Part shown: positions 39,200 through 46,894 of the stretch, piece by piece
How positions within the stretch are numbered: the stretch's first letter is position 1
Layout of the letters: every line of letters begins with the position of its first letter
Assembly (NCBI GenBank): GCA_902780635.1
Contig: CACZGH010000013.1
Span: forward strand, 31,746-95,745
Reading direction: 5' to 3'
DNA: 64,000 nt
Source: an uncultured Prevotellaceae bacterium
GTDB lineage: Bacteria; Bacteroidota; Bacteroidia; Bacteroidales; Bacteroidaceae
Made by a program: the position numbers and the translations under genes
Notes under the pieces: model-generated
What the model was told of the DNA's origin: nothing
The model's database searches: none
What the model saw: the letters and a program-made list of their open reading frames with translations, nothing else

Positions 39200-40768
39200 T
39201 TACCGGCCCATGACCTTTTTTCCCTTAACAATATACACACCGTGGACAGGAGGAACAGCCAGAGGCCGCCCGCTCAAGTCATAGATTCCATGGTGGGTGT
39301 CAATGGGGGTATGGACGATGGGGGCCTGGACAGGAGCCAATGACTCCCAGCCTTCGGAGAGGTCCTCCAGGGTGATGACGCGGTCGTCGTTCATGCACAG
39401 CCGCCACTCTTGCTGGCTGGTCTTGTCGACGAATCCTCCGCCCCAAGTCTGATACCATGGCATCCACCATGACCATACAGCCTCCTCGTCCACCATTTTC
39501 TGGATGTCAGGGATGGGTCCATTTTCCGAGAGGGCAATGATTTTCTTCCCATGAGTCAGTTTCTGCAGGTTGTAAAAAGTAGGAGCATTGCTGGAATAGT
39601 CAAAGTCAGGGTTATAGATGTCGGCAGACACGATATCGTAAAGGTCATCGCCAGGGCACCACTCAGCGTCATTAGGGTCAGCATTCCATACCCAGATGAC
39701 ATTGTGTACGCCCTTCACCCTCACCATCTCATCATACACCAACTGATACAGTTTGCGGAAAGGCTCTGCGCCCTCCCGGCCCCACCAAAACCACCCTCCA
39801 CTTGCCTCATGGAGTGGTCTGAAGATACAGGCCATCCCCTCTCTCTGCATCTCAAGGAAGAAATCGGCGATGGCGTCGATGTCTTTGATGATGTTCTTAT
39901 AGAGCGTCGACGAAGTGTTCCAACTGCCATCACTCTTCATGGCATTCGTCACTTTCATGCTCGTCCTGTCAGAATAAAACTCATTGGTGGCCCTGGAGGG
40001 GTCGCGCCAGTGCCAGGTGAAAGCCGGGAACCCACCCCTGCGATAGGTGTCCTTGGCCAGATTGACACTACTGCGTGTATAATTTCTCATCCAATCCTCG
40101 CCAGCATCTTTGCCCGTGGCGTTCATAAAGTCAAATCCTATCAGCGCAGGATATTTCCCCGACGCTTGATACACGGCTTTCACATCGTCATGCTGCGTGA
40201 CATTTCCATTGTCCGACGACATGTCGCCGGTCATGATGCCAGAGATGGTCTTCTTGCCAAACTGGTTCAGCAAAAATTGGTACATCACCCGGGCAGACTC
40301 AGTGGCCTCGCTGTCCACCGGTGTCGAGGAGATGTCGAACTCAAGAGCACTGTCGTTGTCTTGTATGCGCACATAATCGATGTCATACCAAGTCCAACTG
40401 GGCGTGATGGTCAGGGTGTTGGTGCCTTGCCCCATATAGAAGATGCCCACTTCCACTTCTCCATAACGGTCGAGCCGGAAAGCGGTACCGGTGGCGTTCA
40501 CCTTGCAGTTGACGACTTTCTCTCCCCCGATGCCATCACCCGCCACATAGACCACATACTTTCCGCTGTGACTCATTTCGACGGAAAAACTGAGGGTGGC
40601 GTCGTTCTCCGTCATGCGTACTGCCTTTCCACCTGAATACATTTTGTCACTCACGACAGTGCAATGACTATATTGTGCTTGCTCCGCCTCCATCTTGACC
40701 TGGGCGGACAAATAACAGCAGCAACTACACAAGACTGCCATCAAGAAAAAAACTCTCAGCTGATTCAT
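39200..40768 (-). CDS. GH26 beta-mannanase with N-terminal CBM and T9SS tail
   Basis: Endo-beta-mannanase-type enzyme. The start at MNQLRVFFLMAVLCSCC is preferred because the -7 box at 40807-40814 places transcription start near 40800; an ATG at 40801 would be outside the mRNA. After the signal (ending 'YLSAQ') a CBM35-like domain spans about 22-130 ('VKMEAEQAQYSHC', 'WYDIDYVRIQ'). The GH26 domain has the acid/base E321 in 'FRPLHEASGGWFWWG' and the nucleophile E415 in 'ALSENGPIPD'. The tail 'GIYDLSGRPLA...VHGVYIVKGKKVMGR' is a T9SS sorting signal. A single gene away from any mannan cluster. Exo versus endo action is not predictable. Confidence 0.92.
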   Translation of the reverse strand: MNQLRVFFLMAVLCSCCCYLSAQVKMEAEQAQYSHCTVVSDKMYSGGKAVRMTENDATLSFSVEMSHSGKYVVYVAGDGIGGEKVVNCKVNATGTAFRLDRYGEVEVGIFYMGQGTNTLTITPSWTWYDIDYVRIQDNDSALEFDISSTPVDSEATESARVMYQFLLNQFGKKTISGIMTGDMSSDNGNVTQHDDVKAVYQASGKYPALIGFDFMNATGKDAGEDWMRNYTRSSVNLAKDTYRRGGFPAFTWHWRDPSRATNEFYSDRTSMKVTNAMKSDGSWNTSSTLYKNIIKDIDAIADFFLEMQREGMACIFRPLHEASGGWFWWGREGAEPFRKLYQLVYDEMVRVKGVHNVIWVWNADPNDAEWCPGDDLYDIVSADIYNPDFDYSSNAPTFYNLQKLTHGKKIIALSENGPIPDIQKMVDEEAVWSWWMPWYQTWGGGFVDKTSQQEWRLCMNDDRVITLEDLSEGWESLAPVQAPIVHTPIDTHHGIYDLSGRPLAVPPVHGVYIVKGKKVMGR

Positions 40769-40806
40769 TACCTTGTAGTTTGTCTTTTTTATGATTTCCA
40801 ATAGCG

Positions 40807-40814
40807 CAAAGGTA
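40807..40814 (-). promoter_or_regulatory. -7 promoter box of the GH26 gene
   Basis: TACCTTTG on the - strand. It decides the start codon of the GH26 gene (40768). Confidence 0.65.
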
Positions 40815-40910
40815 ATACAAAACGTGATGATATCCTCGGATTTGAGACAAAAAAACGTTGTGAGACTGGGATATTTCCTACATGAGCATCCAAAATCGGA
40901 TTATTTTTCG

Positions 40911-40918
40911 TATTTTTG
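40911..40918 (+). promoter_or_regulatory. -7 promoter box of the DJ-1 / recG pair
   Basis: TATTTTTG, 58 bp upstream of the DJ-1 family start codon. Confidence 0.55.
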
Positions 40919-40976
40919 CCATCGTATAATAAAGCATCCATTCACACAATCCTAACCCAACAACAACATCAACCAT

Positions 40977-41543
40977 ATGGCAAAAATATACACATTCTTA
41001 GCAAATGGCTTTGAGGAGATAGAAGCCCTCGCACCTGTCGACATCCTGCGCAGAGGCAACCAAGAAGTAGTGACAGTCAGTGTCACCTGCAACCTCTATG
41101 TAGAGTCATCACATGGAGTCACCGTCAAAGCAGACCATCTGTTTGAGGAGGTAGACCTCAGCGATGCCGATATGCTCCTGCTACCAGGAGGCATGCCTGG
41201 ATCGGCCAACCTGAACAACCATGAGGGAGTGCGCCAGGCACTCATCGCACAATATGAGCGGGGCGGGCGCATCGGAGCCATCTGTGCCGCACCGATGGTA
41301 CTCGGCTCGCTCGGTCTGCTCGAAGGCAGAAGAGCCACCTGCTCACCGGGATTTGAGGTGTATCTAAAAGGAGCCGAATACACCCACGAGCTTTTCACCA
41401 TCGACGGCAATATCATCACCGGCGAAGGACCAGCCGCCTCTTTGCCCTACGCCTACCAGATACTCTCTTTCTTCATCGGAGAGGAAGCGGTGCGCACCCT
41501 CCAGCACAAGATGCAATACCTGCACCTCATCGGCGAAGAATAA
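40977..41543 (+). CDS. DJ-1/PfpI family protein
   Basis: 188-residue cytoplasmic protein of the DJ-1/YajL branch: 'FLANGFEEIEALAPVDILRR' with the conserved Glu, 'LLLPGGMPGSANL', and the nucleophile-elbow cysteine in 'IGAICAAPMVLG'. The family includes chaperone-like and glyoxalase-like proteins; the exact activity is unclear. It precedes recG by 29 bp, probably in one transcript. Confidence 0.9.
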   Translation: MAKIYTFLANGFEEIEALAPVDILRRGNQEVVTVSVTCNLYVESSHGVTVKADHLFEEVDLSDADMLLLPGGMPGSANLNNHEGVRQALIAQYERGGRIGAICAAPMVLGSLGLLEGRRATCSPGFEVYLKGAEYTHELFTIDGNIITGEGPAASLPYAYQILSFFIGEEAVRTLQHKMQYLHLIGEE

Positions 41544-41572
41544 CAGCGAAAAGCGAATAGCCAACACCGCCC

Positions 41573-43672
41573 ATGTACGACCTCCTCAGTCAAGACATCA
41601 TGTACGCTCCCGGCGTAGGACCCAAACGGAAGGAGTTGCTCAACAAAGAGCTCAACATCCATTCATTTGGCGAGATGCTGGAATATTATCCGTACAAATA
41701 TGTCGACCGCCGCCATATCTACCGCATCAGCGAACTGTTGGAGAGCATGTCGTTCATCCAGATCAAAGGCAGGATTCTGAGTTTTGAGTCTTTCGACAGT
41801 GGTAAGCGCAACAAGCGGTTGGTGGCCCATTTCAGCGACGGGCATGGCGTGGTGGACTTGGTATGGTTTGCCAAGTCACAATACATACTGGAAAACTATC
41901 ACACTGGCATTGAATACATTGTCTTCGGACACCCCACTATTTATGGCGGCCGATTCCAACTGGCACATCCTGAAATCGAGAAGGCGGAAAAAGTGCAGCT
42001 GTCGGCCATGGGCATGCAGCCCTACTATGTGACCACCGAGAAGATGAAGCGCGCCGGCATGACCTCACGCACCATCGAGAAAATCATCCGTGCCATCACC
42101 GACCGCCTGAAAGAGCCACTCGCCGAGACACTGCCGCCATTTATCACTACGCCACACCATCTCATCAGCCGTGACGAGGCTTTCCGTAAAATACACCATC
42201 CCCAAAGCGCACACGACCTCGACCAAGCCAAACTGCGACTGAAGTTTGAGGAACTCTTCTACGTGCAACTCAACATCGTGCGCTATGCCAGTGACCACCG
42301 CCGCAAATACCGCGGTTACGTCATGAAACACATCGGCCAGATCTTCAACGGATTTTACAACGACCATCTGCCATTCCCTCTCACCAATGCACAGAAACGG
42401 GTGGTGCGTGAAATCCATGCCGACATGAAGAGCGGACGACAGATGAACCGCCTGCTGCAAGGCGACGTGGGGTCGGGCAAGACACTGGTGGCCCTCATGG
42501 CGGCGCTCATCGCCCTCGACAATGGGTTTCAGGCTTGCATTATGGCCCCCACGGAAATTTTGGCCGAACAACATCTGGCCACCCTTCAGCAGTTTCTCCA
42601 TGGCATGAACATCTCGGTGGAACTGCTCACCGGCATCGTCAGGGGGAAACCCCGGCAGGAGGTACTGGAAAGACTGGTCGACGGAAGCATACAAATCCTG
42701 GTGGGCACACATGCCATCATCGAAGAGAATGTGCAGTTTCGCAAACTGGGTCTGGCCGTCATCGACGAGCAGCACCGTTTCGGGGTGGCGCAGCGCGCAC
42801 GGTTGTGGAGCAAAAGCGACAGTCCACCACACATCCTCGTGATGACAGCCACACCCATCCCCCGCACCCTGGCCATGACACTGTATGGCGACCTCGACGT
42901 CAGCGTTATCGACGAGCTGCCGCCCGGACGCAAACCTGTCTACACAGAACATAAATACGACGACCAACTCAACAGTCTCTATAGAGGCATCCGCCACCAA
43001 ATCAATGCAGGCAGACAGGTGTATATCGTCTACCCACTTATCAAAGAGAGTGAAAACTCAGACCTGAAAAACCTCGAGGTGGGATACCGCCAGATGTGCG
43101 ACGTTTTCTCCGAGTTCCGCCTGAGCAAGGTGCATGGACAGATGAAACCAAAAGACAAAGAGGAGGAGATGCGCAAGTTTGTCAGCGGTGAGACGCAGAT
43201 ACTCGTGGCCACTACCGTGATAGAGGTGGGGGTGAATGTGCCCAATGCCTCGGTGATGGTCATCCTCGACGCACAACGTTTTGGCCTCTCACAGCTGCAT
43301 CAGTTGCGTGGACGTGTGGGACGTGGCGCCGACCAATCGTTCTGCATCCTGGTCACCACCCGCAAACTGTCAAAAGAGACACAGATGCGCCTCAACATCA
43401 TGTGCGCCACCAACGACGGATTCCAGATTGCGGAGGCCGACCTGAAACTACGAGGCCCAGGCGACCTCGAAGGCACCCAGCAGAGCGGCATGGCCTTCGA
43501 CCTCAAGATTGCCGATATCGCACACGACGGACAAATCGTGCAAATGGCACGCGACGAGGCACAGAAAATCATCGATGCCGACCCTCTCTGCCAAAAACCA
43601 GAATACAACATGCTCTGGAGCCGTCTCGCCGCCCTCCGCAAGTCCAATATCAACTGGGCAGCCATCTCATGA
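41573..43672 (+). CDS. recG: ATP-dependent DNA helicase RecG
   Basis: Cytoplasmic helicase that regresses stalled forks and branch-migrates Holliday junctions. The N-terminal wedge/OB domain (about 1-170) has 'GVGPKRKELLNKELNIHSFGEMLEYYP'. Helicase domains: Walker A 'LLQGDVGSGKTLVAL', DEQH box 'VIDEQHRFGVAQR', 'VMTATPIPRTLAMT', then 'VATTVIEVGVNVPNASVMVI' and the motif VI region 'LHQLRGRVGRG'. C-terminal 'LRGPGDLEGTQQSG' is typical of RecG. 699 residues, full length. Confidence 0.97.
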   Translation: MYDLLSQDIMYAPGVGPKRKELLNKELNIHSFGEMLEYYPYKYVDRRHIYRISELLESMSFIQIKGRILSFESFDSGKRNKRLVAHFSDGHGVVDLVWFAKSQYILENYHTGIEYIVFGHPTIYGGRFQLAHPEIEKAEKVQLSAMGMQPYYVTTEKMKRAGMTSRTIEKIIRAITDRLKEPLAETLPPFITTPHHLISRDEAFRKIHHPQSAHDLDQAKLRLKFEELFYVQLNIVRYASDHRRKYRGYVMKHIGQIFNGFYNDHLPFPLTNAQKRVVREIHADMKSGRQMNRLLQGDVGSGKTLVALMAALIALDNGFQACIMAPTEILAEQHLATLQQFLHGMNISVELLTGIVRGKPRQEVLERLVDGSIQILVGTHAIIEENVQFRKLGLAVIDEQHRFGVAQRARLWSKSDSPPHILVMTATPIPRTLAMTLYGDLDVSVIDELPPGRKPVYTEHKYDDQLNSLYRGIRHQINAGRQVYIVYPLIKESENSDLKNLEVGYRQMCDVFSEFRLSKVHGQMKPKDKEEEMRKFVSGETQILVATTVIEVGVNVPNASVMVILDAQRFGLSQLHQLRGRVGRGADQSFCILVTTRKLSKETQMRLNIMCATNDGFQIAEADLKLRGPGDLEGTQQSGMAFDLKIADIAHDGQIVQMARDEAQKIIDADPLCQKPEYNMLWSRLAALRKSNINWAAIS

Positions 43673-43770
43673 ATGATCATCCATACATAAAATGCCAACC
43701 GTTACCAATCGTTACAACTAAAATTGTTAAAATGACATAAAAACTCCCTATTTTTCCCGATTTTATTCTG

Positions 43771-43788
43771 TTTTTTTTTGGGGGGGGG
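43771..43788 (+). repeat. T9G9 homopolymer pair in a promoter spacer
   Basis: Nine T followed directly by nine G, immediately upstream of the -7 box at 43797-43804. The T/G junction itself supplies a TTTG that could serve as the -33 element (43777-43780, 16-bp spacer). Runs of this length are prone to slippage. Confidence 0.9.
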
Positions 43789-43796
43789 AAAAGTAT

Positions 43797-43804
43797 TATC
43801 TTTG
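43797..43804 (+). promoter_or_regulatory. -7 promoter box of the secreted protein gene at 43.8 kb
   Basis: TATCTTTG. It ends 1 bp before the first in-frame ATG (43806), so that ATG is probably not in the mRNA. Confidence 0.65.
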
Positions 43805-43826
43805 CATGACTACAAACACTTTTTCT

Positions 43827-44717
43827 ATGAGAACATTTTTTTTTCTATTTCTAAGTATGTTTAGTTTGAATTCTTTTTCTCAGAAAGTCATTTCATTGAA
43901 CTTTTCAGAGAAAGACTATTCTTGTACAATAAACATGATGAATTCATTTAAGTTTTTGGTTCTGGCATTATTTCTTATGTGCTATTGCCCTGTGCATGGA
44001 CAGGACCAGTATTTCCCCGACAACACGGTCTGGCAGGAGGTCTATGCCAATCGGGAAGATGGCCCTATCCTTCTTTCTGTGGTAATGGGTGATACCATCG
44101 TGGATGGCAAGACTTATAAGATAGTGAACAGAATGGCGCTCGGTACCACTAATTATGGATTATTTGGAGATTGGCGATATCTAATCAGAGAAGAGGGTCA
44201 TCAGATTTATTTCAGAAACTATTATTCCGGAAACTCAGACCCCGATGACCATCTCGCCCTGGATTTTGACTGGGAACCAGGTAAAGAGATACTCTGCGGA
44301 TATAGCAGCTGTCGCATGACTGTGACAGATGACAATGTGGGGCAGATGGTTCTCGACGACGGCAATGTTTACGATTATCTTAAAACCGACAGCACAAAGG
44401 ACAGATATTACAATGACTATCCTTTCAGAGGTGTCAATATGCAAGTCATCAAAGGCATAGGCTGTCCTAAGTACGGCCTCATCAGGGTGACAAGGTATGA
44501 AAGGCCATATACCATCAGGCTGCGCCTGGTATCATTCAACCGCAACGGTGTGGATATCATCTCATACGACAAAACGGAGGGCATCAAAGATATGCAGATG
44601 TCTCCTGTCACTCCCCATGTCAATACATATAATCTGAAAGGTGAGAAGATACCTTTTGGCTCCAGGTTGCCTAAAGGTATATACATACGCAATGGCAAGA
44701 AACTGGTCGTACACTGA
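43827..44717 (+). CDS. Secreted protein of unknown function with T9SS tail and two candidate signal peptides
   Basis: I do not recognise the central domain. The frame starts with one signal-like stretch (MRTFFFLFLSMFSLNSFSQK) and 36 residues later has another (MMNSFKFLVLALFLMCYCPV, from 43935). Either could be the true N-terminus. The mature part is beta-rich and acidic ('WQEVYANREDGPILLSVVMGDTIVDGKTYKIV'), resembling short Prevotella surface proteins. The C-terminus 'NTYNLKGEKIPFG..LPKGIYIRNGKKLVVH' is a type IX secretion signal. The gene is more AT-rich at its 5' end than its neighbours. The promoter holds a T9G9 run, so expression may be variable. Confidence 0.65.
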   Translation: MRTFFFLFLSMFSLNSFSQKVISLNFSEKDYSCTINMMNSFKFLVLALFLMCYCPVHGQDQYFPDNTVWQEVYANREDGPILLSVVMGDTIVDGKTYKIVNRMALGTTNYGLFGDWRYLIREEGHQIYFRNYYSGNSDPDDHLALDFDWEPGKEILCGYSSCRMTVTDDNVGQMVLDDGNVYDYLKTDSTKDRYYNDYPFRGVNMQVIKGIGCPKYGLIRVTRYERPYTIRLRLVSFNRNGVDIISYDKTEGIKDMQMSPVTPHVNTYNLKGEKIPFGSRLPKGIYIRNGKKLVVH

Positions 44718-44811
44718 GGATAAAAATATGTGAAACCCACCTCATGAGCCTAAAATTGTTAAAACGACAATAAAAACTGTTAACGCTCTCTTTTTTCTCG
44801 ATTTTTAGCAT

Positions 44812-44819
44812 TACCTTTG
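44812..44819 (+). promoter_or_regulatory. -7 promoter box of the M23/LysM gene
   Basis: TACCTTTG, 112 bp upstream of the start codon, predicting a leader of about 105 nt. Confidence 0.65.
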
Positions 44820-44829
44820 CACTGTCATT

Positions 44830-44909
44830 GATGAAATAAACGATGATTGCGATTCTGGCGACGCTTATTTCATCTTGCCAAAAGGGAAGTATCACTGGAG
44901 GAGTGATAC
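44830..44909 (+). promoter_or_regulatory. Structured 5' leader with two hairpins
   Basis: A 10-bp perfect stem (GATGAAATAA, 44830-44839, with 44865-44874) is followed by an 8-bp stem (GTATCACT, 44889-44896, with 44902-44909) whose loop reads GGAGG. The leader ends 22 bp before the start codon of the peptidase. Confidence 0.55.
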
Positions 44910-44931
44910 ACTTAAATCGAAAAAGAAAAGT

Positions 44932-45897
44932 ATGAATGTAATAAGAACGATAAAAAATCTTGCATTGACAGTAGTATTGACCTCTGCCGCATTACCAGTA
45001 GCCGGTCAGGACCTTATCGCCCGCATGGCTCCCATCGACAGAAAAATCAAACAACTCGACACGCTGGCACTGCAATCATTTCAAGAGAGAGAAAACTTAG
45101 AGTCACCTGCAGCAGCCCTTTACAAAGACTGGGACAACCGCTATGCACACAAGGCTGAGGAGCTGCCAGAGACTTACAAAATCAACCTGCGCAATTTCTG
45201 CATGCCCACCCCGAGCCGCGTCATCACCTCACAATTCGGTCCACGCTGGGGTCGTCAGCACAAAGGTCTTGACATCAAAGTTTATATTGGCGACACCATC
45301 AAAGCCGCATGGAGCGGTAAGGTGCGTGTGGTGAGATATGAGGCCAAAGGCTATGGCAACTATGTGGTGATTCGCCACAACAACGGTCTTGAGACCATCT
45401 ACGGTCACTTGTCAAAACACCTGGTCAAAGAAAACCAGACCGTACGTGCCGGTCAGCCCATCGGACTGGGAGGCAATACGGGCCGTAGCACCGGCTCCCA
45501 CCTGCACTTTGAGACCCGTCTGTGCGGTGTAGCCCTCAACCCGGCGCTCTTCTTCGACTTCCGCAACCAGGACATCACTGGCGACTCTTATACGTTCCGC
45601 CGCAGCACCATCGACCGCGAGTCACTGAAAGCCACTGCAGCAAGAGGTCAGAAAGTGTCTTCCTACACAAAAGAGGAGGTTTATGGCGGCCAGCGTCAGG
45701 AGGCCACACCCATGAAGCGTGACGAGGAGAAGACCACCGCCTATAAAGGCTCCGTACAATACCACACCGTAGAACCTGGTGAGACCCTCTACTCCATCGC
45801 ACGCAGATACAACGTCACGCCAGAGCAACTGCTCCGCCTCAACCACTATCCCAGCAACAAGAAAGTGATTGTGGGAGAGAAAGTGAGATACTCCTAA
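44932..45897 (+). CDS. Exported M23 peptidase with C-terminal LysM domain
   Basis: Cell-wall endopeptidase-like protein. The start was chosen at MNVIRTIKNLALTVVLTSAA, a signal ending 'PVAGQ|DLIARM'; the longer frame has no signal. M23 (LytM) domain about residues 95-200: 'SQFGPRWGRQHKGLDIKV' (His and Asp zinc ligands), 'LETIYGHLSKHLV', and 'GRSTGSHLHFETR' (HxH). C-terminal LysM about 275-321 ('YHTVEPGETLYSIARRYNVTPEQLLRLNH') binds peptidoglycan. All zinc ligands are kept, so it may be active. A terminator follows 22 bp after the stop. Confidence 0.93.
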   Translation: MNVIRTIKNLALTVVLTSAALPVAGQDLIARMAPIDRKIKQLDTLALQSFQERENLESPAAALYKDWDNRYAHKAEELPETYKINLRNFCMPTPSRVITSQFGPRWGRQHKGLDIKVYIGDTIKAAWSGKVRVVRYEAKGYGNYVVIRHNNGLETIYGHLSKHLVKENQTVRAGQPIGLGGNTGRSTGSHLHFETRLCGVALNPALFFDFRNQDITGDSYTFRRSTIDRESLKATAARGQKVSSYTKEEVYGGQRQEATPMKRDEEKTTAYKGSVQYHTVEPGETLYSIARRYNVTPEQLLRLNHYPSNKKVIVGEKVRYS

Positions 45898-45919
45898 GAA
45901 ATAAGATACCATTAACTGT

Positions 45920-45955
45920 CAAGGGGTGAGAGTCGATTCTCACCCCTTGCTTTTT
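45920..45955 (+). terminator. Terminator of the M23/LysM gene
   Basis: Stem CAAGGGGTGAGA with TTCTCACCCCTTG, 6-nt loop, then CTTTTT. Confidence 0.92.
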
Positions 45956-45975
45956 ACTCATGTTTCAGAAGTCAA

Positions 45976-46088
45976 GGAGTTAAGGAGTTAAAGGGAGTTA
46001 AGCCATTACCCCTATACTCTATTAGTGAGAAGATGGAGTCATGGCTTAACTCCTGAGCGAAGCAATAACTTCTTAACTCCTTAACTCC
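45976..46088. repeat. Nested inverted repeat of GGAGTTAA units
   Basis: The outer arms GGAGTTAAGGAGTTAA (45976-45991) and their complement (46073-46088) enclose inner arms GGAGTTAAGCCAT (45994-46006) and ATGGCTTAACTCC (46041-46053). It fills the space between two converging genes. Not a standard terminator; looks like a repeat element. Confidence 0.75.
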
Positions 46089-46102
46089 AAGAAGTTTCAG
46101 CT

Positions 46103-46894
46103 TTAGTTCTTAATCTTTCTTCCAACCGCACGCAACACAAACCAACCATGCATGGCGATGGTGGTGCATAAACCATAGTGTGAAGCCATCACTTTAAACC
46201 GCTCTCTGAGGGAGCGTTGATGGTTCTGGGTGGTTTGCCCCTCCTCAAGATAATGAGCCACCACTCCACTCACACGAAGCATCCTGAGGTGGCGTCGCTC
46301 CGCTTCTTTCATCACACGAATGCACCAGTCCACATCTGCAGAAAAACGATAGCGGGTGTCGAAACGCACACCCTTGGCAATATCCACACGTGCATAAAAG
46401 GCCTGGTGACATACCAACATACCCAGCCGAAACGATTTCCATGTCAGACGGTCGGGTGGCGACAACCTGCGATGATACAGAAAACGGCCCTCGCTGTCGA
46501 CAATATCCGTGTCGCCATAAAGCACCGCAGGCAACTGTCCGTCGGCCAGACTCTCCGCCACCGCCGCGATACGGCTGAGTGTTTCGTCGTCTGGCAGACG
46601 GTCTCCGGCGTTGAGAAAACAAACATAGTCGCCCGTGGCCTTGGACAGTCCTTTGTTCATGGCATCATAGATACCTTTGTCAGGCTCTGAGCTGACAATG
46701 ATTTGATGACCGTTATCCGCCTCTTCTGAACGTGACACATAATCCATGACCATCGGCATAGTGCCGTCTTGTGACGCACCGTCCACGATGATATGCTCCA
46801 CGTCCATGTAGTCTTGAGACAGCACACTGTCAAGCGTAGGGGCGAGCACATCAGCAGCCTGATAGGTGACCGTGACGACAGAGAACGTGATCAT
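46103..46894 (-). CDS. Glycosyltransferase family 2
   Basis: 263 residues with a GT-A fold: 'FSVVTVTYQAADVLAPTLDSVLSQDY', 'IIVDGASQDGT', 'EPDKGIYDAMNKGLSKATGDYVCFLNAGD' and the metal-binding DxD-like 'YGDTDIVD', which suggest an inverting WcaA/WcaE-type glycosyltransferase. The start overlaps the stop of the GT4 gene by 4 bp (ATGA), so translation is coupled. It adds a sugar to a surface glycan whose identity is unknown. Confidence 0.9.
   Translation of the reverse strand: MITFSVVTVTYQAADVLAPTLDSVLSQDYMDVEHIIVDGASQDGTMPMVMDYVSRSEEADNGHQIIVSSEPDKGIYDAMNKGLSKATGDYVCFLNAGDRLPDDETLSRIAAVAESLADGQLPAVLYGDTDIVDSEGRFLYHRRLSPPDRLTWKSFRLGMLVCHQAFYARVDIAKGVRFDTRYRFSADVDWCIRVMKEAERRHLRMLRVSGVVAHYLEEGQTTQNHQRSLRERFKVMASHYGLCTTIAMHGWFVLRAVGRKIKN

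Noticed and set aside
42065-43000. 311-codon frame antisense to recG
   Set aside because: RecG helicase motifs on the + strand are complete; the antisense frame is low-complexity and has no start context.
43771-43788. T9G9 run as a sequencing or assembly error
   Set aside because: Cannot be excluded, but it lies in a non-coding promoter position flanked by normal sequence, so it is reported as a finding with read-level checking proposed.
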